Assembly (NCBI GenBank): GCA_022711765.1
Contig: JAKLEB010000001.1
Location: forward strand, 313,186 to 377,185
Length of the DNA stretch: 64,000 bases
Origin: Candidatus Krumholzibacteriota bacterium
Lineage (GTDB): Bacteria; Krumholzibacteriota; Krumholzibacteriia; LZORAL124-64-63
Reading direction: 5' to 3'
Below are positions 24,947 to 32,503 of this stretch, in pieces. Below the pieces are notes generated by a model that did not search any database, was not told the DNA's origin, and saw only the letters and a list, made by a program, of their open reading frames with translations. The translations under genes and the position numbers were made by a program. Within the stretch, counting starts at the first letter, position 1, and each line of letters starts with the position of its first letter.

Positions 24947-25525
24947 TCAGCCTCCGAACGCGACGTCGCCGGCGGGGCGGACCCCACGGACGTTGATCTT
25001 GAATTTGACGACACTCACGTCCTCGATCTCCCCCTTCTCGGCGATCACCAGGCTCACGCCGTCGAAGTACGGGGATTGGTCGAGGTTCTGCAGCAGGTCG
25101 CTGACCAGGAAATTGGAGAAGGTCACCCCTTCGAGCGCGTAGGCGCCGCCGCCGGCGTCCGTGAAGGCAGTCACCCAGAGGTGCTCGGGCAGCGCGCGGT
25201 TCAGCTCGTCGAGCAGGTGCACCCGGAAGTAGCGGTCGCGGTCGAGGGTGCTGATGACCTCGAGCCGCTGGTTCAGGCTCTGCCGCTGCTCGTCCAGGCG
25301 CTTGATCTTGGCGATCTCCGGCGCGAGGCGGCGGCTCTCCGCCTCTTCGGCGGCGATCGTCTGCTCGAGGTCGGCGATCTTCTGCCCCTGGTAGAGGGCC
25401 AAAACCGCCATGACGCCGATCGCCGCGACGACCAGCACGAGCGGGGCGAACGAGCTGAAGTCCGGCAGGGTGATGTTCCGCTGCTTCGGCGCGTCCTCGC
25501 GCGGCAGGAGGTTGATGCGGATCAT
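24947..25525 (-). CDS. pilN: Type IV pilus alignment-complex protein PilN
   Basis: 192 residues. The short cytoplasmic peptide MIRINLLPRE is the conserved PilM-binding INLLP motif. A membrane helix (FAPLVLVVAAIGVMAVLALY, about 27-46) is followed by a coiled coil and a ferredoxin-like domain (LPEHLWVTAF, NFLVSDLLQNLDQSPYFDGV). The ATG overlaps the pilM stop as ATGA. Confidence 0.96.
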   Translation of the reverse strand: MIRINLLPREDAPKQRNITLPDFSSFAPLVLVVAAIGVMAVLALYQGQKIADLEQTIAAEEAESRRLAPEIAKIKRLDEQRQSLNQRLEVISTLDRDRYFRVHLLDELNRALPEHLWVTAFTDAGGGAYALEGVTFSNFLVSDLLQNLDQSPYFDGVSLVIAEKGEIEDVSVVKFKINVRGVRPAGDVAFGG

Positions 25526-26691
25526 CGCTCCACCGCCTTTCGCAGAGCCAGGCCGACGCAGACGGTGAGCATCGGGCCAAGCTGTTCCGGATTCTCGCCG
25601 CCGAAGATCCCGCTCGCGTAGTCGAGCTCCTTCAGCGGATCGGCGATCTCGCTCGGCACCCCGTAGCACTCGGCCAGGAAGGCCGCGAGACCGGGGAGCT
25701 TGGCGCCACCGCCGCTCATCACGATGCGATCGATGCCCTCGGCCTCTCCGCTGTTCTTGAGATACGACAGCGAGGGCTCGAGGCCCTGGTAGATCTCCTC
25801 GCCGACCGACCGGACGATGTCGGTCACGAGCTCGGTGTCGACCTCGGACGTCTGGCCGCGGGCGACCTTGTTGGCGGTCTCCCAGGTCAGGCCGAGCTGT
25901 TTCTGGAATTCCTCGATGAAGCGGCTCGTGCCGATCGGCAGGTCGCGCGTGAAGTAGGGCACGCCGGCGCGGACGATGTGGACGTTCGTCACGCCGCCGC
26001 CGATGTCGAGCAGCGCGACGAACTCGGTGTCCGCGGGCGTCTCGGCGGGCGCGCTCTCCTCCGGCGCCTCGTCGACGAGGTCGTCGAGCGGCGGTTCGCC
26101 GGCGGCCGGTTCGTCGGGCGCGGCGACGACGGCCGCCGTGCGGCGGCTCTTCAGGTACTCCCAGGTGTTCTGGTTGGCGAACGAGGCCACGTCGATCACG
26201 GTCGGCGTGAAACCGGCGTCGCGGATCAGTTCGGCGTGGGTCTGGACCATGTCCTTCTTCGCCGCCACCAGCAGGATCTCCATCTGCCCGGCGCCGATGT
26301 CTTCGTTGAGGATCTGGAAGTCGAGCGTGATGTCGTCGATGTCGAAGGGCACGTGCTGCTCGGCCTCCCAGTAGATGGCCTCGCGAGCGTCCTCCTCGTT
26401 CATCTTGTCCATCACGATCTTCTTGACGATGACCGCCCGGCCGGACACCGCGGTCGCCACGGGGTCCTTGCCGACGCCGGCCTTCTCGGCGCATTCCTGC
26501 AGGGCGCGGATCACCAGGTCGCGGTCCATGATCTCGCCGTCGACGATGGCCTCGGGCGCCAGGTCGACCATGGCGAAATGCGTGATCTGCGGCCGCTCCT
26601 GCGCCAGGTCGATTCGCAGGCACTTGATCACGCTGGACCCGATGTCCATGCCTGTCAGTGTCTTCTGCTTGCCTTTGAGGAATCCGAACAT
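25522..26691 (-). CDS. pilM: Type IV pilus actin-like ATPase PilM
   Basis: 389 residues. FtsA/actin-fold protein that binds PilN on the cytoplasmic side. Phosphate loops are LTGMDIGSSVIKCLRI near residue 12 and ALLDIGGGVTNVHIVRAG near 227; the adenosine motif is MSGGGAKLPGLAAF. An unusual Pro/Glu/Asp-rich insert occupies about 185-222, before the second phosphate loop. The ATG at 26691 has AGGA upstream; codons further 5' are not conserved. A sigma-54 promoter lies about 70 bases upstream. Confidence 0.96.
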   Translation of the reverse strand: MFGFLKGKQKTLTGMDIGSSVIKCLRIDLAQERPQITHFAMVDLAPEAIVDGEIMDRDLVIRALQECAEKAGVGKDPVATAVSGRAVIVKKIVMDKMNEEDAREAIYWEAEQHVPFDIDDITLDFQILNEDIGAGQMEILLVAAKKDMVQTHAELIRDAGFTPTVIDVASFANQNTWEYLKSRRTAAVVAAPDEPAAGEPPLDDLVDEAPEESAPAETPADTEFVALLDIGGGVTNVHIVRAGVPYFTRDLPIGTSRFIEEFQKQLGLTWETANKVARGQTSEVDTELVTDIVRSVGEEIYQGLEPSLSYLKNSGEAEGIDRIVMSGGGAKLPGLAAFLAECYGVPSEIADPLKELDYASGIFGGENPEQLGPMLTVCVGLALRKAVER

Positions 26692-26760
26692 CGCGGTCCT
26701 ACCTCGGTGCTGGTGAACGGGATCCGCGTCCGTGCAGGAGGACGCGTCCCAGGTCAACCT

Positions 26761-26776
26761 CGCAACATGCATGCCA
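26761..26776 (-). promoter_or_regulatory. Sigma-54 (RpoN) promoter of pilMNOPQ
   Basis: Minus strand TGGCATGCATGTTGCG: -24 TGGCAT, 5-base spacer, -12 TTGC, with the obligatory 10 bases between GG and GC. It lies in the 177-base gap between the prepilin peptidase stop and the pilM start and would give a leader of about 58 bases. The rest of this gap shows nothing I recognise. Confidence 0.7.
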
Positions 26777-26868
26777 CTTGCATCATCGACGGGGATTTCC
26801 TGCACTTGAGGGGTTTTCTCCGCCTCTCGCGAAGATTCCGGACCGGGCGCCGTGCAATATCGGCCGGA

Positions 26869-27633
26869 TCAGGCGAGCAGATCCAGATACCAGGTCCAGA
26901 TCCGGGATCCCCACAGCAGGACCACGGCGGCCGCGGCGGCCAGGAACGTGCCGAACGGCAGCCTGCCGAGACCATCCGGCCGCCCCCCGGCCCGCGCGAT
27001 CGCGTAGATCGTGCCCAGGAGCGCCCCCGCGCCGAGAACGCCGGCCGCGGCGCCCGGCCCGAGGAACGTTCCCACCATGGCCATCAGCATCACGTCGCCC
27101 CCGCCCATGCCCGCCTGGCCTCGCACCAGCCGGTACCCGCTGGACAGCGCCCACACCAGGCCGCCGCCGATCGCGAGGCCGAGCAGCGCCGCGCGCAGGC
27201 CGGGCCCGGCACGGTCCGCGAGCGCGAGCCCCGCGACCATGCCGGCCACGGTCAGCGTGTGCGGGATGATCAGGTGCTGCCAGTCGACGATCGCGATCAC
27301 GCCGAGCAGGTAGAGGAAGACGTAGGCCTTCGCCGCCGCGGGCGTGGGGCCGAAGGCGAGCAGGCAGCCGGCCGCGAGCAGGCCGCCGGCCAGCTCCACG
27401 AGCGGGTAGCGGATCGGGATGCCCGCGCGGCAGCGGCGGCAGCGCGCGCGCAGGACGATCCAGCTCACCACGGGCAGGTTGTCGTACCAGGCGATGGTCG
27501 CCCGGCAGTGCGGGCAATGCGAACGCCCGCGCACGACGCCCTCCTCGCGCGGCAGCCGGTGGACGAGGACGTTCGCGAAGCTGCCCAGGCAGAGGCCGAC
27601 CAGGCCGGCCGCGGCGATCGGCGCCGCGCTCAT
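26869..27633 (-). CDS. pilD: Prepilin peptidase / N-methyltransferase (A24 family)
   Basis: 254 residues. It cleaves the prepilin leader at the Gly-Phe site and methylates the new N-terminus. The N-terminal methylase part has the zinc-type Cys pairs C40/C43 and C65/C68; the peptidase aspartates are D117 (IAIVDWQHLIIP) and D180 (GMGGGDVMLM), with about seven membrane helices. ATG overlaps the previous gene's stop as ATGA. It serves the pilin gene encoded upstream. Confidence 0.96.
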   Translation of the reverse strand: MSAAPIAAAGLVGLCLGSFANVLVHRLPREEGVVRGRSHCPHCRATIAWYDNLPVVSWIVLRARCRRCRAGIPIRYPLVELAGGLLAAGCLLAFGPTPAAAKAYVFLYLLGVIAIVDWQHLIIPHTLTVAGMVAGLALADRAGPGLRAALLGLAIGGGLVWALSSGYRLVRGQAGMGGGDVMLMAMVGTFLGPGAAAGVLGAGALLGTIYAIARAGGRPDGLGRLPFGTFLAAAAAVVLLWGSRIWTWYLDLLA

Positions 27634-28352
27634 GGCGTCCCTCCCGCCCCGGGCGGAGCCGGCAAAGCGGCCGCGCCGCCGGCCGCCCGGTCCGCCAGCT
27701 CCTGCCGGCATCGGTCGGCCATGCGCGACGCCAGCTCGCGCATGTCGGCGCTGTCCGTCGTCTGGCGCAGGTTCTCCCAGAGCATCAACGAGCCCGAGAG
27801 ATCGCCGGCCCGGCGCCGGCTGAACGCCGCGAATCGCCGGCAGAAGTCGGTCGACCCGGGCAGCCGGGCGGCGGCCTCGAACCACCGCGAGGCCGCCGGG
27901 TAGTCGCGCAGGAAGACGTAGTGGATGAAGCCGACGTCGAAGTGCAGCCGCCAGTCGGCGGGGTTCGCGACGATCCCTCGCTTGAGGACGTCCAGGGCGC
28001 CGGCGAAGTCCGCGTCGTCGAGCGACCGGACGAGCGAGGCGAACCGGTAGACCTCGACGAAGCGCGGATCGAGGGTCGTGACCGCGTCGACGAGGCCATT
28101 GAAGTAACGGAGGTCGTGCTCGCCCCGGCGATAGCCGCCGTAGTACTGGATCGCCTCGAGCCAGGCCCAGTCCGCGACCGCCGCAGCGTAGCCGAGGCTC
28201 GCCTCGCGCAGGAACGCGCCCTCGGGATAATAGAGCCGCTCTCCACGGTCCGCGGCGGGGCGGCACGCGTGGATCGCGCCCGCGAGGCGCGGCGCGAGAC
28301 CCACGAGCGCCGCGGCGACCGCCAGCGGCGCGACCGCTGCGAACCGGCGCAT
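27630..28352 (-). CDS. Pilus-cluster TPR-like membrane-anchored protein
   Basis: 240 residues. An N-terminal hydrophobic segment (APLAVAAALVGLAPRLAGA) is followed by an all-helical TPR-like region with the conserved-looking stretches LGYAAAVADWAWLEAIQYYG, DAVTTLDPRFVEVYRFASLV and NPADWRLHFDVGFIHYVFL. Similar proteins accompany ABC pairs in pilus clusters of some deltaproteobacteria; I infer an accessory role in pilus biogenesis. It is coupled by TGATG to the ABC permease and by ATGA to pilD. It might be the counterpart of M. xanthus PilG, but this is unproven. Confidence 0.7.
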   Translation of the reverse strand: MRRFAAVAPLAVAAALVGLAPRLAGAIHACRPAADRGERLYYPEGAFLREASLGYAAAVADWAWLEAIQYYGGYRRGEHDLRYFNGLVDAVTTLDPRFVEVYRFASLVRSLDDADFAGALDVLKRGIVANPADWRLHFDVGFIHYVFLRDYPAASRWFEAAARLPGSTDFCRRFAAFSRRRAGDLSGSLMLWENLRQTTDSADMRELASRMADRCRQELADRAAGGAAALPAPPGAGGTP

Positions 28353-29116
28353 CACAGCTCCTTGCGCGCGAAGACCGCCCGCGCGAGGACGAGGAACACG
28401 ACGATCCACCCGGCCGCGTAGAGCGTCGCGAGCGCGAGGTGGCCGGCCGCGACGGGGTCGCCGTGCACCACCGCCGCGCGCACGTTGAAGACCTCGAGAT
28501 CCGGCAGGAGGCGGAAGGCCACGGCCGCCAGGACCCGCGACGGACCGCCGGCCAGCGCGCCGAAGTCGAGCAGCGATTCGGTCAGGTGGCCGATCGCGAA
28601 CAGGGTCGCGGCGAAGAGCGCCGCGAGCGCGGGACCCGCCAGCGCCGAGAAGAGGACGGCCGCGGCGCAGAGGACCAGCAGCTCGAGCAGGGTCAGGTAG
28701 ACCGCGGCGAGATGGGACCACGCGAGGACGGCAGGCGTCAACGCGACCGCGCCCACGTACAGCAGGCTCATCAGGGCGACCAGGCAGGTCAAGGTGAGCG
28801 CGAGACCCGCGTACTTGCCGGCGAGGTACTCGCCGCGCCCCACCGGCTTGGTCAGGATCGTCGTGATCGTGCGCCGCTCCATCTCCTTGCGGACCATGTT
28901 GGCCCCCACCAGGAGCACGACGAGCAGACCGAGGAACGACATCCCGCCGAGCCCGACGTCCGCGACGATCTTGCCCTGGGCGCCGACGGTCAGCGGCGAG
29001 AGCACCGTCACCGCGCCCACGAGCAACAGGCCGAAGAAGCCGACGAGGTAGAAGAGCCGGTCGCGGACCGTCTCGCGGAAGGTGGCCACGGCGACGGCGG
29101 TGACGCGGTTCAGCAT
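28352..29116 (-). CDS. ABC-2 permease of the pilus cluster (PilI-like by position)
   Basis: 254 residues, about six membrane helices (LFYLVGFFGLLLVGAVTVLS, FLGLLVVLLVGANMV, LVALMSLLYVGAVALTPAVL, LELLVLCAAAVLFSALAG, and others). The loop MVRKEMERRTITTILTKPVG is typical of ABC-2 permeases of the NosY/PilI kind. ATG at 29116 overlaps the ATPase gene by seven bases. In M. xanthus the pilH-pilI ABC pair lies in the same place and is required for pili; equivalence here rests on synteny. Confidence 0.85.
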   Translation of the reverse strand: MLNRVTAVAVATFRETVRDRLFYLVGFFGLLLVGAVTVLSPLTVGAQGKIVADVGLGGMSFLGLLVVLLVGANMVRKEMERRTITTILTKPVGRGEYLAGKYAGLALTLTCLVALMSLLYVGAVALTPAVLAWSHLAAVYLTLLELLVLCAAAVLFSALAGPALAALFAATLFAIGHLTESLLDFGALAGGPSRVLAAVAFRLLPDLEVFNVRAAVVHGDPVAAGHLALATLYAAGWIVVFLVLARAVFARKEL

Positions 29117-30096
29117 GGCGCGACCTCCGGTGCCGGCGCTTCGGCGGCGAGATCCGCGAGGAATTCGGCCTCCAGGTCGCCGCCCTGGACCTGCACGTCG
29201 ATCACCGGGGCGCCGGCCGCGTGACAGGCGACGAGCAGGGCGCCGAGCGCCCCGGCATGCGCGGCCGCGACCGTCCAGCGGTCCTCGTCCCGCGCGACCA
29301 CCGTCAGGCCGGCGTCGGCGGGCGCCACGAGCCGCGCGGCCGCGCGCGCGTCGACCACCGCCCGGTACGCCGGCGCCGGCCGGCGCCGGCGCAGGTCCTT
29401 GATCTCCACGAGCCGCCCGCGCGCGATCACGGCGACGCGGTCGGCGATGGCCTCGACGTCGGGAACGATGTGCGACGAGAAGACGATCGTGACGCCGCGC
29501 CGCTTCTGCTCGAGGAGCAGATCGCGCACCAAACGGCGCCCGAGGGGGTCGAGCCCGGACTGCGGCTCGTCGAGGATCAGCAGGTCGGGCTCGCCGAGGA
29601 GCGCCTGCGCGAGGCCGATGCGCTGGCGCATGCCCTTGGAGCAGTCGGCGAGGCGGCGGTGGCGGTCGTCGGCCAGGCCGACCAGCTCCAGGCACGCGGC
29701 CGTGCGCTCCCGGCGGCGCCGGTCAGCGAGGCCGAGCAGCCGGCCGTAGAAATCGAGCAGCTCGCGCGCCGTGAGGTTCTCGTGAAAATAGGGCGACTCC
29801 GGCAGATAGCCGACCTTGGCGCGGGCCGCGCGCTGGCGGGCGTCGACCCCGCCGATCGTGATCCGGCCGCGATCGGGGCGGACGAGGCCCAGAACGGCCT
29901 TGAGCGTGGTCGTCTTGCCGGCGCCGTTGTGGCCCAGCAGCGCGAAGATCTCGCCGCGCTCGACCGACACGGAGACGTCGGCCACCGCCGGCGCCGCCCG
30001 CCGGCCCCAGAAGCCGCGGCGGTAGGACTTCGCGAGGCCGTCGATCTCGAGGACGGGCGTCGTCGTGCGGTTTCTGATCATTGGAGGCGGATTCAC
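29110..30096 (-). CDS. ABC transporter ATPase of the pilus cluster (PilH-like by position)
   Basis: 328 residues. Walker [10 protein letters not shown], signature [16 protein letters not shown] (replacing LSGGQ, as in many ABC-2 exporters), Walker [14 protein letters not shown] and the switch His in [16 protein letters not shown]. The C-terminal about 100 residues form an extra domain. The start is GTG at 30096 with AGGGAG about nine bases upstream; an ATG five codons later has no Shine-Dalgarno. A sigma-54 promoter lies about 85 bases upstream. Confidence 0.92.
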   Translation of the reverse strand: MNPPPMIRNRTTTPVLEIDGLAKSYRRGFWGRRAAPAVADVSVSVERGEIFALLGHNGAGKTTTLKAVLGLVRPDRGRITIGGVDARQRAARAKVGYLPESPYFHENLTARELLDFYGRLLGLADRRRRERTAACLELVGLADDRHRRLADCSKGMRQRIGLAQALLGEPDLLILDEPQSGLDPLGRRLVRDLLLEQKRRGVTIVFSSHIVPDVEAIADRVAVIARGRLVEIKDLRRRRPAPAYRAVVDARAAARLVAPADAGLTVVARDEDRWTVAAAHAGALGALLVACHAAGAPVIDVQVQGGDLEAEFLADLAAEAPAPEVAPC

Positions 30097-30178
30097 GACC
30101 GGCAGCTCCCTTTCCGGTTCGCGCCGCGGGCCAGGTTCCCGGCCTCTGCCGGCCCCGGCGCAGCCACCCGGCCGGATA

Positions 30179-30194
30179 CGCAAGCGCGGTGCCA
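30179..30194 (-). promoter_or_regulatory. Sigma-54 (RpoN) promoter of the pilus-cluster ABC-TPR-pilD operon
   Basis: Minus strand TGGCACCGCGCTTGCG: -24 TGGCAC, 5-base spacer, -12 TTGC. It begins just downstream of the pilin terminator, so it would restart transcription for the ABC ATPase, permease, TPR-like protein and prepilin peptidase. Confidence 0.75.
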
Positions 30195-30210
30195 GACTGC
30201 CCGTTACGCG

Positions 30211-30244
30211 AAAAGAAGCGGGCCCCCAGACGGGGGCCCGCTTC
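30211..30244 (-). terminator. Rho-independent terminator of the pilin gene
   Basis: A perfect 13-base stem (30215-30227 with 30232-30244, core GCGGGCCCCC / GGGGGCCCGC) with a 4-base loop, followed on the minus strand by CTTTT. It lies 20 bases after the pilin stop and would keep the abundant pilin message separate from the ABC genes. Confidence 0.9.
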
Positions 30245-30263
30245 CCTGAACTCGCGACCGGAA

Positions 30264-30677
30264 CTACTGACCGCTGGACAGGGTGATGATCGTCAGGCCG
30301 GCCTGCTTGCCGACGCCGGTGATCGTGTAGCCGACGTTCACGCCACCCTGGGCGATCGCCTGGATGCCGACGGTGCCCGTGGCGGCCGCCGCAGCGCCGA
30401 ACTGGGGCTCGGTCTGCGCACCGGTGAACGCGTTCTCGAGCAGCAAGCCACCCGGGAACAGCGGCGTGAGGTCGCCCGCGACGTCGGAGTAGATGCCGTC
30501 GTGCCGGACCGAGTAGTCCTCGGCCGCCAGCTGCACGGTGTGGGCCACGCTCTTGACCTTGGCTTCCTTGGCCCGGTCCTGCATGGCGATGAAATTCGGG
30601 ATGGCGATCGCGGCCAGGATTCCGATGATGACGACCACGATCATGAGCTCGATCAGCGTGAAGCCCTTCTTGTTCAC
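30264..30677 (-). CDS. pilA: Major type IV pilin (prepilin, PilA-type)
   Basis: 137 residues. Short leader MNKKG, cleavage before F6 and the hydrophobic assembly helix FTLIELMIVVVIIGILAAIA with Glu at +5, then IPNFIAMQDRAKEAKVKS. The C-terminal domain is small, with no Cys pair. The start is GTG at 30677, eight bases after AAGGAGG. It has its own sigma-54 promoter and a strong terminator, as expected for the abundant major pilin. It is the only pilin gene in the window. Confidence 0.95.
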   Translation of the reverse strand: MNKKGFTLIELMIVVVIIGILAAIAIPNFIAMQDRAKEAKVKSVAHTVQLAAEDYSVRHDGIYSDVAGDLTPLFPGGLLLENAFTGAQTEPQFGAAAAATGTVGIQAIAQGGVNVGYTITGVGKQAGLTIITLSSGQ

Positions 30678-30766
30678 TGGGGTCCTCCTTGTTCCGGTCG
30701 CTTCGACCACGGGAATGGGCCGTCTCGATATGGGCCCGTGAAGCCTGCCGATGGCACACCGTCTTG

Positions 30767-30782
30767 TGCAATGGTCGTGCCA
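30767..30782 (-). promoter_or_regulatory. Sigma-54 (RpoN) promoter of the pilin gene
   Basis: Minus strand TGGCACGACCATTGCA, an exact match to the TGGCACG-N4-TTGCA consensus. Transcription would start near 30756 and leave a leader of about 80 bases before the GTG. pilR, which encodes the matching activator, lies directly upstream. The 238-base gap 30678-30915 also holds a perfect hairpin at 30877-30893. Confidence 0.9.
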
Positions 30783-30876
30783 GATCCCCGGCGCGGCGCC
30801 ATCCTGACTAAGCGCTTGCCGGACAATCATCTGGCGGTTCAACCCGCCGGGACGCCCGGAGGGGCCGCGCCGGATT

Positions 30877-30893
30877 CGGTGCAGGATGCACCG
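30877..30893 (-). terminator. Small perfect hairpin after pilR
   Basis: Arms CGGTGCA / TGCACCG with a 3-base loop, 23 bases after the pilR stop. No U-run follows; it could equally be a dyad-symmetric protein-binding site about 100 bases upstream of the pilin promoter, where NtrC-type activators often bind. Confidence 0.25.
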
Positions 30894-30915
30894 CGGGAGG
30901 GTGCGTCTTGCCGCA

Positions 30916-32427
30916 TCATTCGATCGCGACCGGCTCCGGCCGGGGGGCCGCCGGCTCGTCCGCGGTCGCCTCCGGATCGTCCCCGACCGACTGCACGGCG
31001 TCGACGACGCGGTCGGCGGCCGCGCGGTCGGGGTCGTCGTCGTCCTCGAAGCCGATCCGGTCCTGCCCCACGCCGTAGCGCAGGAGCTTGCGGTACAGGG
31101 TCGAGGGATTGATCTGCAGGATCTCGGCCGCGCGCTTCTTGTGCCAGGCGACGGCCTCGAGCACCTGCAGGATGTGCGCCTTCTCCAGATCCTCGAGCGA
31201 GACCATGCCGCCCACGAGCGTGGCCTGGGGCACCGGCGCTCCGGTTTGACCGTGCAGCCCCGGCGGCAGGTCGCGCACGCCGATCCGCGTTCCTTCGCGC
31301 ATGATGCAGGCTCGTTCGATCACGTTCTCGAGCTCCCGCACGTTGCCCGGCCATTCGTAGGACTGCAGGCACTGCATCGCTTCGTCGTCGAGCATCGCGC
31401 TGAGGCCGCCCTGGTACTCTTCCGGGAGGAAGCGGCGCAGGAAGTGGTCCGCCAACAGGGGGATGTCCTCGATCCGCTCGCGCAGGGCCGGCAGCTTCAG
31501 CGGGATCACGTTCAGGCGGAAGAAGAGGTCGGTGCGGAAACGCCCCTCGGCGACCTCGAGCTCGAGATCGCGGTTCGTGGCGGCGATGACGCGCAGGTCG
31601 ACCTTCACCGCCTGGGCGCTGCCCACGGGGATCACCTCGCGCTCCTGGAGCATGCGCAGCAGCTTGACTTGGGTGCTCTGCGGCATCTCGCCGATCTCGT
31701 CCAGGAAGATCGTGCCGCCCTCGGCTTGCTGGCAGAAGCCGTCGTGGTCGCGGTCGGCGCCGGTGAACGACCCCTTGACGTGGCCGAAGAGCTGGCTCTC
31801 GAGCAGCGTCTCGGGAATCGCGCCGCAGTTGATCGCCACGAACGGGCCCTGGGCCCGGTGGCTGCGGTCGTGGATCGCCCGCGCGACCAGCTCCTTGCCG
31901 GTGCCGCTGTCGCCGTAGATCATGACCGTGGCGGGCGTGGCGGCGATCTTGTCGATCATCTTGAAGACCGACCGCATGCGCGGGCTCTGCCCGATCATCT
32001 GCTGCTTGCTCTTCTTCTTCTTCAGCTCGCGCTTGAGCTGCCGGTTCTCGGACTCCGCGCGCCGCAGCTGCATCGCGTTGCGGATGACGATCTTGATCTC
32101 GTCGTTCTTGCAGGTCTTCTGCAGGTACGAGAAGGCGCCCAGGTTGACGGCGTCGATGGCCGACTGCTCGGTGGCGTACGCCGTCATGATCACGATCGGC
32201 ATCTGGGGATCGACCGCCCGCATGCCCTTCAGCAACTGGATCCCGTCCATCCCGGGCATCTGGATATCCGTCATGACCACGTCGCAGGGCGCGCTCTCCT
32301 GCAGGCGCAACGCGGCGGCCCCGGAATTCGCGGTCTGGACCTCGTAGCCCTCCTTGCCGAGGAGAATCGAGAGGTACTGGCACATGGATTCTTCGTCGTC
32401 GACGACTAGGATCCGACCCAGGGACAT
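30916..32427 (-). CDS. pilR: Sigma-54-dependent response regulator PilR
   Basis: 503 residues. Receiver domain with phospho-acceptor D54 ([13 protein letters not shown]) and K104; AAA+ domain with Walker A GDSGTGKE (172-179), the sigma-54 contact loop GSFTGA (219-224) and [17 protein letters not shown]-terminal Fis-type HTH ([19 protein letters not shown]). A disordered acidic tail follows. It is expected to activate the sigma-54 promoters in this cluster. ATG with AAGGAG upstream; pilS lies 76 bases upstream. Confidence 0.96.
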   Translation of the reverse strand: MSLGRILVVDDEESMCQYLSILLGKEGYEVQTANSGAAALRLQESAPCDVVMTDIQMPGMDGIQLLKGMRAVDPQMPIVIMTAYATEQSAIDAVNLGAFSYLQKTCKNDEIKIVIRNAMQLRRAESENRQLKRELKKKKSKQQMIGQSPRMRSVFKMIDKIAATPATVMIYGDSGTGKELVARAIHDRSHRAQGPFVAINCGAIPETLLESQLFGHVKGSFTGADRDHDGFCQQAEGGTIFLDEIGEMPQSTQVKLLRMLQEREVIPVGSAQAVKVDLRVIAATNRDLELEVAEGRFRTDLFFRLNVIPLKLPALRERIEDIPLLADHFLRRFLPEEYQGGLSAMLDDEAMQCLQSYEWPGNVRELENVIERACIMREGTRIGVRDLPPGLHGQTGAPVPQATLVGGMVSLEDLEKAHILQVLEAVAWHKKRAAEILQINPSTLYRKLLRYGVGQDRIGFEDDDDPDRAAADRVVDAVQSVGDDPEATADEPAAPRPEPVAIE

Positions 32428-32503
32428 GAAAGGTCTCCTTCTGTGGTCCAGCGGCGGGGCGAACTGTCCGTGTCCTCGCCCGTGCGCCGCGTCGCTTGAC
32501 GCC

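Noticed and set aside
30261..30677. Pilin gene as a pseudopilin of a type II secretion system
   Set aside because: It lies within a complete pilM-Q/pilB-T-C-S-R cluster with PilT and a sigma-54 promoter, and lacks the GspG calcium-site pattern.
29110..30771. A longer ABC ATPase starting upstream of 30096, since the frame stays open to about 30771
   Set aside because: That extension runs opposite to and through the pilin gene and its terminator; the GTG at 30096 has a good Shine-Dalgarno.
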